Below, piece after piece: positions 27,988 through 37,239 of a stretch of 64,000 nt of DNA. A model generated the notes under the pieces. It saw only the letters and a list, made by a program, of their open reading frames with translations. It searched no databases and was not told the DNA's origin. Each line of letters opens with the position of its first letter. The first letter of the stretch is position 1. The DNA is from Limnohabitans_A sp048020265 (GTDB lineage Bacteria; Pseudomonadota; Gammaproteobacteria; Burkholderiales; Burkholderiaceae_C), in NCBI RefSeq assembly GCF_048020265.1, contig NZ_CP171843.1:620001-684000 (forward strand), read 5' to 3'. The position numbers and the translations under genes were made by a program.

Positions 27988-28764
27988 TTAAACCGGCTCT
28001 GCGGGGCTGGCGCTGAAGCAGTCTTGCACGCTGAACAGCATGGACGTGAAGAACATGGCCGCCACCATCAAGGCCATGGGCATGAGGACCGTCATCATCA
28101 ATTGCGGGTCGCCCAGCAAGCTGGCGATCAGCAAGGCCACAATGCCTGAGCCGGTGAAAATGCCGAACCAGACCAGGATGTAAACGGCAAATGCCTTCAA
28201 GTTGCGCCAGCACGCCACGAAGCTGAAAAACAGGCTTTTGGCCGCTGGCAGACCGTGCCAGTACACCAGCGCGGGGGCGTGCCAAAACATCATGGACACC
28301 GGGATGTAGAGCACCATCGACACCCACAAAGCGGCCTGAAATGATGGGCTGTTGACCACTTCGGGCGTCATGGGGCTGCCACCGAAATAGACCTTGGCAA
28401 AAGTGCCACCGTCGGCCAGCATCGACACCACCATCACGCCCAGAAACAACACGGCGTACCAGCCGCCCAGCTGGAACATGCTTTTGCGTTGGGGCCCAGC
28501 CTTGAGTGCGCTGAACAAGACGCTGGGCATGGGAAATTTGCCTTGCAGTGCGGTTTGCGTCGCGGCCATCATGCCCAGCGTCAGCGCTGGCAGCAGCACC
28601 AGCGCCAAGGCACCACCGATGAAAGGCACGATGGACACCAGCGACACGGTGGCCATGAACAGAAAAAACAAGCCGGACATGGCCAGGGGTTGCCGCCAGA
28701 ACGTGCGCACGCCTTGGGTGGCCCAATGCAGGCCGGTGCGGGCAGGAACAATTTGCAGATTCAT
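27988..28764 (-). CDS. BPSS1780-type integral membrane protein of unknown function
   Basis: This 258-residue protein has about six hydrophobic segments. The opening ARTGLHWATQGVRTFWRQP followed by the first helix is characteristic of a membrane family widespread in Burkholderiales and named after Burkholderia BPSS1780. It starts four bases after the thrB stop, so it is cotranscribed with homoserine kinase. Function is unknown; the coupling to thrB may reflect genomic economy only. Confidence 0.8.
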   Translation of the reverse strand: MNLQIVPARTGLHWATQGVRTFWRQPLAMSGLFFLFMATVSLVSIVPFIGGALALVLLPALTLGMMAATQTALQGKFPMPSVLFSALKAGPQRKSMFQLGGWYAVLFLGVMVVSMLADGGTFAKVYFGGSPMTPEVVNSPSFQAALWVSMVLYIPVSMMFWHAPALVYWHGLPAAKSLFFSFVACWRNLKAFAVYILVWFGIFTGSGIVALLIASLLGDPQLMMTVLMPMALMVAAMFFTSMLFSVQDCFSASPAEPV

Positions 28765-28768
28765 GGTG

Positions 28769-29731
28769 TCAGACGAGGGCAGAGGCCAAAACAGGGTGTT
28801 TTACCCGGGCACGCAGCACGCGCTCAAAATGCGTGGGGTCGTGGGGCTTGAGCATGGAGGCTTCTCGAGGCAGATGGTAGTCCCACAGGCGGGAAATCCA
28901 GAAACGCAAAGCCCCTGCGCGCAAAAGGGCAGGCAGCAAGTCGCGCTCGGCGGCACTCAGGGGGCGCACCTGGTTGTAGGCCTGCACCATGGCCCGGGCG
29001 CGTTCGGCTTCGTGTGCCCCGCTGGGCAAGTCGATACACCAGTCGTTCAGGCACACGGCCAGATCAAACAGCCAGGTGTCCACGCCTGCGAAGTAAAAAT
29101 CAAAAAAGCCCGTGAGCTGCTCGCCGTCAAACATGACGTTGTCGCGGAACAGATCGGCATGCACCGGGCCACGGGGCAAGGCGGCATAAGCGGCGCTGGC
29201 GGCCACATGGTTTTGGTAGGCCAGTTCGCTGCCCAGCAAGGCGGCCTGTGCTTCGTCCACGTAAGGCAGCACCACGGGCACGGTTTCATTCCACCAGGGC
29301 AAGCCGCGCAGGTTGGGCTGGTTGCGGTTGTAGTCGGCGCCGGCCAGGTGCATGCGCGCCAGCATGTCGCCCACGGCAGCGCAGTGCACGGCCTGGGGCT
29401 GCAGCTGGCTTTTTCCAGCCAGTTTGTTGACCACGGCGGCCGGTTTGCCGCTGACGGTGTGCAACACGTCGCCGTCGCGGTTGGCTGCGGGGTCTGGCAC
29501 CGGTATGCCGCGCCCGGCCAGGTGTTTCATCAAAAACAGGTAAAACGGCAGCTGCTCGTGCGTCAGGCGCTCGAACAGGGTGAGCACGTATTCACCCTGA
29601 TCGGTGGTGGCGAAGTAGTTGGTGTTTTCAATTCCGCCCTCGATGCCGCGCAATTCGATCAAGGCCCCCAGGTTCAGGGCTTGCATCAGGTCGTTGGCCT
29701 GGGTTTCGGTGACTTCGGTGAATACCGCCAT
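28769..29731 (-). CDS. thrB: Homoserine kinase (ThrB, aminoglycoside-kinase fold)
   Basis: This 320-residue enzyme phosphorylates homoserine in threonine biosynthesis. It belongs to the choline/aminoglycoside-kinase-like ThrB type found in beta- and alphaproteobacteria: MAVFTEVTETQ at the N-terminus, GIENTNYF, and the kinase motif HADLFRDNVMF followed by GFFDFYFAG, which carries the metal-binding Asp. Upstream on the minus strand, TACAAT at about 29784-29790 is a possible -10 box. thrA and thrC are not in the window. Confidence 0.95.
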   Translation of the reverse strand: MAVFTEVTETQANDLMQALNLGALIELRGIEGGIENTNYFATTDQGEYVLTLFERLTHEQLPFYLFLMKHLAGRGIPVPDPAANRDGDVLHTVSGKPAAVVNKLAGKSQLQPQAVHCAAVGDMLARMHLAGADYNRNQPNLRGLPWWNETVPVVLPYVDEAQAALLGSELAYQNHVAASAAYAALPRGPVHADLFRDNVMFDGEQLTGFFDFYFAGVDTWLFDLAVCLNDWCIDLPSGAHEAERARAMVQAYNQVRPLSAAERDLLPALLRAGALRFWISRLWDYHLPREASMLKPHDPTHFERVLRARVKHPVLASALV

Positions 29732-29808
29732 GGGAAGAGATGTGAGCGCCAGCGCGGGCTGGCTTGGGTGGGCAAAGTCAGGATTGTAGAGGGCGAAAAG
29801 TCAAAAAT

Positions 29809-29993
29809 GACCTGCAAAGGGCTGGCTGCGGGGGGCCGATGTGGCAAAGCGAAGCGCCTCTGAGGCCCCGCGCAGTCAGCCCTTTGCAGGTCTGCTCGGG
29901 ACTGGCGGGCAGATCGGGTAGCCGGACCTGCGCCGGGGCTCAGAGGCGCTTCGCTTTGCCACATCGCCCCGGCGCAGGCCCGGCTACCCGATC
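29809..29993. repeat. Paired 28-nt arm/core/arm repeats with mutually complementary cores
   Basis: Unit 1 has arms at 29809-29836 and 29865-29892 (two mismatches in 28) enclosing a 28-nt core at 29837-29864. Unit 2 has arms at 29912-29938 and 29967-29993 (one mismatch) enclosing a core at 29939-29966. The two cores are perfect reverse complements; the arms of the two units are unrelated to each other. The block fills the thrB-polA divergent spacer and ends 48 bases before the polA start. It can fold as two hairpins with complementary loops or as one long core duplex. Confidence 0.85.
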
Positions 29994-30041
29994 ATGAAGT
30001 CGTTTAACGGTCACGGCTCGATCCCAGTACACAATCAGGGG

Positions 30042-32876
30042 ATGAGCGAAAACACCTCCGAAACATCCCCGCCGACCCTCTTGTTGGTCGACGGCTCCAG
30101 CTATTTGTACCGCGCCTTCCACGCCATGCCCGACCTGCGGGCCGTGCCGGGCGACCCGACCAGCCCCGCCACCGGGGCGATCCGCGGCATGATCAACATG
30201 ATGGAGCGGCTGCGCAAGGATGTGCCCGCTGTCTATGCCGCCTGCGTGTTCGACGCTAAAGGCCCGACCTTTCGGGACGAGCTGTACCCCGAGTACAAAG
30301 CCCACCGCAGCCCCATGCCCGACGACCTGCGCAGCCAAATCGAGCCGATCCACGAACTGGTGCGCCTGATGGGCTGGACCGTCCTGGACGTGCCCGGCGT
30401 GGAGGCCGATGACGTGATCGCCACCCTGGCCCACACCGCCGCCCAGCAGGGCATCGAGGTCACGGTGTCGAGCGGCGACAAGGACCTGAGCCAGCTCGTC
30501 AATGAACACATCACCATCATCGACACGATGAACGGCAAGGTGCGCGATGTGGCGGGCGTGACCGAAGAGTTTGGCGTGCCGCCAGCGCTGATGATCGACT
30601 ACCAGACCCTGGTGGGCGACCCGGTGGACAACGTGCCGGGCGTGCACAAGGTCGGTCCCAAGACCGCTGCCAAGTGGCTGCTGGAATACGGCTCGCTCGA
30701 CAACCTGATGGCGCACGCCCACGAGATCAAGGGCGTGGCGGGCGAGAACCTGCGCCAGGCGGTGGACTGGCTGCCCAAAGGCCGGGCGCTCGTGACCATG
30801 AAAACCGACTGCGACCTGAACGGCTGGGTGCCCGGTTTGCCGTCGCTGGCCAGCCTGCACCTGCACGCGCCCGACAAGGACAAGCTGCTGAATTTTTATC
30901 AGACATACGGCTTCAAAGGGCTGGTGCAGTCGCTCGGTGGGGCCATGCCTGCACCTGTGGCGAAAAAAGTAGCCAAACCCAAAGACACGGGCATGGGCGA
31001 TTTGTTTGGCTCGGCTCAAGAAGAACCCGCGGCCTTGTCCGAATTGGATACAGCCGCCAGCGCGGTGCAGGGCGATTTGAAATACGACACCGTGCTCGAC
31101 TGGGCCGCATTCGACACTTGGCTGGCCCGCATTGAGCAGGCACCGCTCACCGCCATCGATACCGAGACGACCTCGCTGGATGCCATGCGGGCCGAGATCG
31201 TGGGCATCTCGCTGAGCGTCAAACCCGGGGAGGCGGCCTACATCCCGCTGGCCCACAACGGCCCGGGTGCGCCCGAGCAGCTGCCGCTGGCCGATGTGCT
31301 GGCCAAATTCAAGCCCTGGCTCGAAAACCCGGCCCGCCACAAGCTGGGCCAGAACATCAAATACGACCGCCATGTATTCGCGAACCACGGCATCGAGGTG
31401 CAGGGCTACGCCCACGACACCATGCTCCAGAGCTATGTGCTCGAAGTGCACAAGCCGCACGGGTTGAGCAGTTTGGCCGAGCGCCATGTGGGCCGCAAAG
31501 GCGTGACGTATGAGGACCTGTGCGGCAAGGGCGCGCACCAGATTCCGTTTGCGCAGGTTGATGTGGACAAGGCCGCGCATTATTCGTGCGAAGACTCCGA
31601 CCAGTGCCTGGACGTGCACTTGGCGCTGTGGCCGCAGATCGAGGCGCACGCGGGCCTGAAGTTTGTCTACGACCTAGAGATTCAGACCAGCGAAGCGCTG
31701 TATCGCATCGAGCGCAACGGCGTGCTGATCGACGCGCCCACGCTGGCCGCGCAAAGCCAGGCGCTGGGCGAGCGCATCGTGCAGCTCGAAACCGAGGCTT
31801 ACGAGATCGCCGGGCAGCCCTTCAACCTGGCCAGTCCCAAGCAGCTGGGCGAGATCTTTTTTGACAAGCTGGGCTTGCCCGTCATCAAGAAAACCGCCAC
31901 GGGCGCCCGCAGCACCGACGAAGAGGTGCTGGAAAAACTGGCCGAGGACTACCCGCTGCCCGCCCGCATCCTGGAGCACCGCAGCCTGAGCAAACTCAAA
32001 GGCACCTACACCGACAAGCTGGCGCAGCTGGCCTTGCCGCGCACAGGGCGTGTGCACACCAACTATGCGCAGGCGGTGGCCGTCACGGGCCGTCTGTCGA
32101 GCAACGAGCCTAATTTGCAAAACATCCCGGTGCGCACCGCCGAGGGCCGCAAGGTGCGTGAGGCCTTTGTGGCCCCCGCAGGCTGCGTGATTGCGAGTGC
32201 CGACTACAGCCAGATTGAGCTGCGCATCATGGCGCACCTGAGCGACGACGCGGCCTTGCTCAAGGCCTTCCATGAGGGGCTGGACGTGCACAAGGCCACG
32301 GCCGCCGAGGTGTTTGGCGCGACGCCCGACACGGTGAGCAGCGAGCAGCGCCGTTATGCCAAGACCATCAACTTCGGCCTGATTTACGGCATGAGCGCCT
32401 TTGGTCTGGCCAAGGCGCTGGGCATTGACAACACCGCCGCCAAGAACTACATCACGCGTTACTTCGAGCGCTTTGCGGGCGTCAAACACTACATGGACGC
32501 CACCCGCGAGCAGGCCAAGGCGCTGGGTTATGTCGAGACCGTGTTTGGCCGCCGCCTGATGCTGCCCGAGATCAACAGCCCCAACGGCCCGCGCCGCGCC
32601 GGGGCCGAGCGTGCCGCCATCAACGCCCCCATGCAGGGCACAGCAGCGGATTTGATCAAGCTGAGCATGGTCGCCGTGCAAAAGGCGCTGGACGAACAAG
32701 GCAAGTCCACCAAGGTCATCATGCAGGTGCACGACGAATTGGTGTTCGAGGTGCCTGAGTCAGAGGTCGAGTGGGTGCGCACCGAGGTGCCGCGCATCAT
32801 GGCGGGCGTGGCCGATCTGAAGGTGCCACTCTTGGCCGAAGTCGGCTTTGGGCCGAACTGGGAGCAGGCGCACTGA
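30042..32876 (+). CDS. polA: DNA polymerase I
   Basis: This 944-residue enzyme has three domains: 5'-3' exonuclease (residues 1-300; LLVDGSSYLYRAFHAMPDL, VSSGDKDLSQL), 3'-5' proofreading exonuclease and polymerase. Proofreading residues look intact: DTETTSLD, NIKYDR and YSCEDSD. Polymerase motifs are DYSQIELRI, RRYAKTINFGLIYGMS and QVHDELVFEV. The start was placed at ATG 30042 (MSENTSE) because homology-like sequence begins just after it; ATG 29994 would add 16 residues that overlap the repeat arm. The SD is weak at either site. Confidence 0.95.
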   Translation: MSENTSETSPPTLLLVDGSSYLYRAFHAMPDLRAVPGDPTSPATGAIRGMINMMERLRKDVPAVYAACVFDAKGPTFRDELYPEYKAHRSPMPDDLRSQIEPIHELVRLMGWTVLDVPGVEADDVIATLAHTAAQQGIEVTVSSGDKDLSQLVNEHITIIDTMNGKVRDVAGVTEEFGVPPALMIDYQTLVGDPVDNVPGVHKVGPKTAAKWLLEYGSLDNLMAHAHEIKGVAGENLRQAVDWLPKGRALVTMKTDCDLNGWVPGLPSLASLHLHAPDKDKLLNFYQTYGFKGLVQSLGGAMPAPVAKKVAKPKDTGMGDLFGSAQEEPAALSELDTAASAVQGDLKYDTVLDWAAFDTWLARIEQAPLTAIDTETTSLDAMRAEIVGISLSVKPGEAAYIPLAHNGPGAPEQLPLADVLAKFKPWLENPARHKLGQNIKYDRHVFANHGIEVQGYAHDTMLQSYVLEVHKPHGLSSLAERHVGRKGVTYEDLCGKGAHQIPFAQVDVDKAAHYSCEDSDQCLDVHLALWPQIEAHAGLKFVYDLEIQTSEALYRIERNGVLIDAPTLAAQSQALGERIVQLETEAYEIAGQPFNLASPKQLGEIFFDKLGLPVIKKTATGARSTDEEVLEKLAEDYPLPARILEHRSLSKLKGTYTDKLAQLALPRTGRVHTNYAQAVAVTGRLSSNEPNLQNIPVRTAEGRKVREAFVAPAGCVIASADYSQIELRIMAHLSDDAALLKAFHEGLDVHKATAAEVFGATPDTVSSEQRRYAKTINFGLIYGMSAFGLAKALGIDNTAAKNYITRYFERFAGVKHYMDATREQAKALGYVETVFGRRLMLPEINSPNGPRRAGAERAAINAPMQGTAADLIKLSMVAVQKALDEQGKSTKVIMQVHDELVFEVPESEVEWVRTEVPRIMAGVADLKVPLLAEVGFGPNWEQAH

Positions 32877-32899
32877 GCGTGAAGCGCCCTTTCAAGTGC

Positions 32900-33544
32900 C
32901 TATTTAATGTCTTCTTGCCACGGCACATGCTTGTGCATGATGGCGGCAAACAGGTCGGAGCCTTCAAACTCGGTCAGCCAGCGTATCAAAGCGCTCCAGG
33001 GCTGTGACGCAAACCAAGCCGGGTCGGTGTGGGCGTACTGACGCACAAAAGGCGCCAGGGCGGCGTCGGCCAGGCCAAAACGATTGCCTGCCAGAAAAGG
33101 CTGCAAACGAAGGCGTGCATCGAGCATGAGCAGCCAGACGGCGGCCCCATCACGGTCGGCCAAGCCACTGGCGAGGCCAAAGCGGTTGGGGTATTTGAAG
33201 CGGTCGAGCTGCTGTTTGAACGGGCCATCGTTGTGCCCGATCAGCGCCAAGGCATCGGCCATGGCCGACTCTGTGTCTGGCAGCCAGCCCAACGGGTCGT
33301 GCTGACGCAGGGCCCACAGCAGGATGTCCAGACTTTGCTCCAGCACTTGGTCGCCGTCTGTGCCGGGCAGCCACAAGACCGGCACCGTGCCTTTGGGCGA
33401 CAAGGCCAGCATGTGGGCAGGTTTGTTTTTCAGCACCACCTCGCGGTGCTCGTACGCCACGCCGCTAGCGTGAAGCGCCAAGCGTGCCCTCATGGCGTAG
33501 GGGCAGCGGCGAAACGAATACAAAACAGGCAGAGTCTGGGGCAT
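32900..33544 (-). CDS. Glutathione S-transferase family protein
   Basis: This 214-residue protein has a thioredoxin-like N-terminal domain (residues 5-85; FRRCPYAMRARLAL, then GTVPVL and LEQSLDIL) and a helical C-terminal domain. The CPYAMR motif suggests a cysteine-type (omega/glutaredoxin-like) active site rather than tyrosine or serine GSTs. It converges on polA with a 23-base gap in which no terminator is visible. The substrate is unknown. Confidence 0.88.
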   Translation of the reverse strand: MPQTLPVLYSFRRCPYAMRARLALHASGVAYEHREVVLKNKPAHMLALSPKGTVPVLWLPGTDGDQVLEQSLDILLWALRQHDPLGWLPDTESAMADALALIGHNDGPFKQQLDRFKYPNRFGLASGLADRDGAAVWLLMLDARLRLQPFLAGNRFGLADAALAPFVRQYAHTDPAWFASQPWSALIRWLTEFEGSDLFAAIMHKHVPWQEDIK

Positions 33545-33633
33545 GAGGGCAGTTTAAATCCCTGCGCATGTGCGAGTCCGAAGCGCCTGTGCCAAGATAG
33601 ACGACCCTTCCAAGCCAAATGCAGGAGTCCCCC

Positions 33634-34530
33634 TTGAACCACAACCTGATTGAAGACACGCAAGCCCTGCTGGGTGGACACATGGGTGCCTCAGGGGCCA
33701 CACGCCGCAGCGCCTTGAAAGCCGCTTTGGGTGTGGGGTATGCCGCAGCAGCCTTGCCGATCATGGCGCAAACTGCCATCCAGACTCCCGCCAAAGGCCT
33801 GGTCTCGGGCGAGGTGACCATTGACGTGAACGGTTTCAAGTTGCCAGCTTACCGCAGCGCGCCTGCGGGCAAGACCGGTTTGCCGGTGGTCTTGGTGATT
33901 TCCGAGATTTTTGGTGTGCACGAGCACATCGCCGATGTCACCCGCCGCCTGGCCCACGCGGGCTACCTGGTGATTGCGCCCGAGTTGTTTGTCCGCCAGG
34001 GCGACGCCAAGGGCTACAGTGACATCCCCAAGCTGCAAGCCGAGGTGATTTCCAAGGTGCCGGATGCCCAGGTCATGGCTGACCTGGACGAAGCCGTGGC
34101 CTGGGCTGCCGCCAACGGCGGCAACACCGACAAGTTGGCCATCACCGGCTTTTGCTGGGGCGGTCGCATCACCTGGCTGTATGCGGCGCACCAGCCCAAG
34201 CTGAAGGCGGGCGTGGCCTGGTACGGCCGGCTGGTGGGCAACCCGACAGCGCAGACGCCAAACCACCCGTTGGCTTTGGTGGGCAGCCTCAAGGCGCCAG
34301 TGCTCGGTTTGTACGGCGCGGCCGACACCGGCATACCTCTTGACACGGTTGATAAGATGAAAGCTGAGCTGGCCCAAGGGCCTGCCGCGGCGAAAGCCAG
34401 CGAGTTTGTGGTTTATCCTGAGGCCCCGCACGCCTTCCATGCCGACTACCGCCCCAGCTACCGCAAGGCGGCGGCAGAAGACGGCTGGCAGCGTTTGCTG
34501 GCCTGGCTCAAACGCCAGGGCGTGGCCTGA
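33634..34530 (+). CDS. Dienelactone hydrolase-family protein with exported N-terminus
   Basis: This protein of about 298 residues has an alpha/beta hydrolase domain with the DLH nucleophile motif GFCWGGR, Asp in YGAADTGIP and His in HAFHADYR. An N-terminal TRRSALKAALGVGYAAAALP segment resembles a twin-arginine-type leader. I favour the TTG start at 33634 because AGGAG ends six bases before it; ATG 33619 is in frame but has no ribosome site. No chlorocatechol-pathway genes are near, so the natural substrate is open. Confidence 0.88.
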   Translation: MNHNLIEDTQALLGGHMGASGATRRSALKAALGVGYAAAALPIMAQTAIQTPAKGLVSGEVTIDVNGFKLPAYRSAPAGKTGLPVVLVISEIFGVHEHIADVTRRLAHAGYLVIAPELFVRQGDAKGYSDIPKLQAEVISKVPDAQVMADLDEAVAWAAANGGNTDKLAITGFCWGGRITWLYAAHQPKLKAGVAWYGRLVGNPTAQTPNHPLALVGSLKAPVLGLYGAADTGIPLDTVDKMKAELAQGPAAAKASEFVVYPEAPHAFHADYRPSYRKAAAEDGWQRLLAWLKRQGVA

Positions 34531-34571
34531 TTTTTGAGTGCAACAACCGCCCGTGGGGCGTGAGTTCTGAA

Positions 34572-34599
34572 AAACCGCCCTTAGGGGCGGTTTGTTTTG
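34572..34599 (+). terminator. Terminator after the dienelactone hydrolase gene
   Basis: AAACCGCCC-TTAG-GGGCGGTTT is a perfect 9-bp stem followed by GTTTTG. It separates the hydrolase from the ZIP transporter gene. Confidence 0.8.
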
Positions 34600-34622
34600 G
34601 GGTGTAAGGCACCCCGGGAAAC

Positions 34623-35459
34623 ATGATGACTTTATTGGCGATTCTGGTGGGGACTTTGGTGGCGGGCATTGGCAGCGTCTGGGTGGCGGCCTGGCTGAGT
34701 TTTGGCATCTTGAGCCGGTACACCCAGCACATGCTGAGTCTGGCGGCCGGGGCTTTGATGGCCACTTCCTTCTTGCATTTGTTGCCGGAAGCATTCGAGA
34801 GCGAGGCCGGGGCGCACGAGCTGTTTTTGACCTTGTTAGTGGGCTTGGTGTTTTTCTTTTTGCTCGACAAGGCCGAACTCTGGCACCACGGGCACGAGCA
34901 TGGCCATGATCACGGGCATGGTCACCACGACCATCACCACGATGCGCACCCAACTGCCCATGCCCAGGCGCATGTTCACGGCAAGTCAACCCCTGGCGAG
35001 CCACCCCGGGGGGCCTGGGCGGTGCTCGCGGGGGACAGCGTGCATTGCTTTGGCGACGGCATCCTCATTGCTTCGGCCTTCATGGCGGACATGCGTTTGG
35101 GGGTGATTGCCGCGCTGGCCGTTCTGGCGCACGAAGTGCCCCACCACATGGGCGATCTGGCGGTGTTGCGCCGGGGCAGCAGCAGTCGCCAGGCCGCGAT
35201 TGTGAAGGTGTCCATGGCCGGGGCCATCACGGCTTTTGGCGGTGCCGTGGGTTATGTGCTGGTGGATGCCTTGCACGACTGGCTGCCGTTTTTCCTGGTG
35301 GTGGCCAGCAGCAGCTTTGTGTATGTGGCCCTGGCCGACCTGATTCCCCAATTGCAAAAACGCCTGTCTGCGCGAGAGACAGTCGCCCAGATCATTTGGC
35401 TGGGCGTGGGCATTGGCATGGTGGTTCTGGTCAGTGCTGTGGCCGGGCACAGCCACTGA
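34623..35459 (+). CDS. ZIP-family divalent metal transporter
   Basis: This 278-residue transporter has about eight membrane helices. A histidine-rich cytoplasmic loop at about residues 88-118 (HHGHEHGHDHGHGHHDHHH and beyond) is typical of ZIP proteins. The transport-site motifs are VHCFGDG in helix 4 and AHEVPHHMGD in helix 5. Zinc is the likeliest ion, with iron or manganese possible. It has a short gap to the convergent sulfurtransferase gene. Confidence 0.92.
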   Translation: MMTLLAILVGTLVAGIGSVWVAAWLSFGILSRYTQHMLSLAAGALMATSFLHLLPEAFESEAGAHELFLTLLVGLVFFFLLDKAELWHHGHEHGHDHGHGHHDHHHDAHPTAHAQAHVHGKSTPGEPPRGAWAVLAGDSVHCFGDGILIASAFMADMRLGVIAALAVLAHEVPHHMGDLAVLRRGSSSRQAAIVKVSMAGAITAFGGAVGYVLVDALHDWLPFFLVVASSSFVYVALADLIPQLQKRLSARETVAQIIWLGVGIGMVVLVSAVAGHSH

Positions 35460-35471
35460 GCCGCAGCTGTC

Positions 35472-36329
35472 TCAGCCTTGGGCGCAAGGCAGCCCGGGCG
35501 TGCGGCACCATTCGCTCCAGCTGCCAGCATAGAGGGCAGTGGGGCCAAACCCAGCCAATTCCATCGCGATCAGATTGGGCACAGCCGTGACACCGCTGCC
35601 GCAGTGGTGCACCACGCTGCTGGCCGGGCGGCCTGCCAGCACTTGGCGCCATTCCGCCTTCAGCTGCTCTGGGCTTTTGAAGCGGCCGTCTTCGGTGAAG
35701 TTTTCGGTGAAGGGGCGGTTCAAAGCGCCCGGAATGTGACCCGCCACCGGGTCCAGTGGCTCTACCTCGCCCCGGTATCGGGCCCCGGCGCGGGCATCGA
35801 CCACGATTTGGCTGGGTTGGCCCAGGGCGGTCGAGACCGCGTCGGTCAGCACCAGTTGGCGCAGCGGCGCTTTCAGCTCAAAACGGGTGGGGGCCAAGGG
35901 TGTAGCAGACCCCGAGGCCAAGGCGCCACCCGCGTCTTTCCAGGCCTGCAGGCCGCCGTCCAGCACGGCCACGGCCTCGTGCCCCAGCCACTTGAGCATC
36001 CACCACAAACGGCCGCAGTAGTGGCCTTTGTTGCGGTCGTACACCACGATCTGCATGCCGTTGTGAATGCCCAAACGGCCCAGCCACTGCGCCACGATCT
36101 CGCGCTGCGGCAAAGGGTGACGCCCGCCGTTGACCGCCTGGCCCGGCTGGTGCGTGCTCAAGTCCTTGTCCAGGTTCGCAGGCAGGGCGCCTGCGATGCG
36201 TTCGCTGATAAAGAAGCCATCGGCCAGCTCGGGTTTCATCAGGTCAAAGCTGCAGTCCAGCACGGCGCAGGGCGTGCCCTGGGCCTGCAGGTCTTGCAAT
36301 TGGGCGGCGGTGATCAGCAAGGGGTACAT
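35472..36329 (-). CDS. sseA: Sulfurtransferase (rhodanese / 3-mercaptopyruvate type)
   Basis: This 285-residue protein has two rhodanese domains. The active-site loop is CGSGVTA in HHCGSGVTAVP (about residue 230), which resembles 3-mercaptopyruvate sulfurtransferase (CG[ST]GVTA) more than thiosulfate-specific rhodanese. The substrate-proximal segments WLG, VYDRNKGH and DARAGARYRGE are also typical. The start is ATG 36329, with GGAGACC upstream. The frame stays open further upstream, but that region is antisense to the EamA gene. It belongs to a minus-strand run with the transporter and the Rieske protein. Confidence 0.88.
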   Translation of the reverse strand: MYPLLITAAQLQDLQAQGTPCAVLDCSFDLMKPELADGFFISERIAGALPANLDKDLSTHQPGQAVNGGRHPLPQREIVAQWLGRLGIHNGMQIVVYDRNKGHYCGRLWWMLKWLGHEAVAVLDGGLQAWKDAGGALASGSATPLAPTRFELKAPLRQLVLTDAVSTALGQPSQIVVDARAGARYRGEVEPLDPVAGHIPGALNRPFTENFTEDGRFKSPEQLKAEWRQVLAGRPASSVVHHCGSGVTAVPNLIAMELAGFGPTALYAGSWSEWCRTPGLPCAQG

Positions 36330-36340
36330 GGGGTCTCCGT

Positions 36341-37228
36341 TCAATGGTCTTCGGCCGGGGCGCGGGGCAGGGTGCGGTTGCGCAAGGCGGTGGCAGCGAT
36401 GCCACTGGCGATGATCAAGGCCATGCCCATCCAGCCGATCAGGGGAATCTGGTCGCCAAACAAAAACAGACCATATAAAGCGGCAAACACAATGCCCGAG
36501 TATTGCAAATTGGCCACCACCAGTGTGGCGCCGCTGCTGTAGGCCTTGGTCATGCACAGCTGGCCCAGGGCGGCGAGCAAGCCAATCGGCAGCAACCACC
36601 AGGCTTGCGGCCAGACCCAGGCACTGGGGCCGACGAACAGCATGGCCACAGCCCCGGTGAGGGTGGTGCCGATGGAGAAATACAGCACGGTGCGGGCCTC
36701 GGGCTCGCCCATGCGGCCCAGTGCCGCCACCTGGATGTAGGCCAGCGCCGCACCCAAGCCCGAAAGCAGGCCGATCACGCCGGCAAACAGCTGGTTCTGC
36801 TCGATGGTGGGCCGCAAGATCATCACCACGCCCGCAAAGCCCGTGATGACGGTGAGCACCACCGGGCCTTGCCGTGTCATGTCCTGCACCCGCCCCATGA
36901 CCAGCGTGCCGCCCACCAAGAAGGCAGCCACCCAGACGCCGCTCATGTAGTTGAGCGTCATGGCTGTTGCCAGGGGCAAGTGGGCAATGGCGTAAAACCA
37001 GGCCGTCAGCGAAGCCACGCCAATCACCGAGCGCCACACGTGCATGAGCGGAATGTGCGTGCGCAAGGCCACCCGCTGGCTGCGGCAAATGGCGGCCATG
37101 AAAGCGATGCCAATCAGGCCACGGTAAAACACCAACTCAAAGGTGTGAAAGTACTCCGAAGCGTATTTGATGCAAACACTCATCGTCGCGAAAAACAGCG
37201 ACGCCAGAATCATCCAGGAGGCTTGCAT
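36341..37228 (-). CDS. EamA/DMT-superfamily metabolite transporter
   Basis: This 295-residue membrane protein has ten predicted helices in two EamA repeats. Examples are FATMSVCIKYASEYFHTFE in repeat 1 and AYSSGATLVVANLQYSGIVF in repeat 2. The ATG at 37228 lies 11 bases after the Rieske gene stop; a GTG at 37270 is also in frame but sits inside that gene. The substrate is unknown; relatives move amino acids or other metabolites, usually outward. Confidence 0.88.
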   Translation of the reverse strand: MQASWMILASLFFATMSVCIKYASEYFHTFELVFYRGLIGIAFMAAICRSQRVALRTHIPLMHVWRSVIGVASLTAWFYAIAHLPLATAMTLNYMSGVWVAAFLVGGTLVMGRVQDMTRQGPVVLTVITGFAGVVMILRPTIEQNQLFAGVIGLLSGLGAALAYIQVAALGRMGEPEARTVLYFSIGTTLTGAVAMLFVGPSAWVWPQAWWLLPIGLLAALGQLCMTKAYSSGATLVVANLQYSGIVFAALYGLFLFGDQIPLIGWMGMALIIASGIAATALRNRTLPRAPAEDH

Positions 37229-37239
37229 CCGTGAGCGCT

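Noticed and set aside
36330..37088. In-frame upstream extension of the sulfurtransferase gene
   Set aside because: It lies over the EamA gene on the same strand in another frame. The sulfurtransferase N-terminus and ribosome site place the start at 36329.
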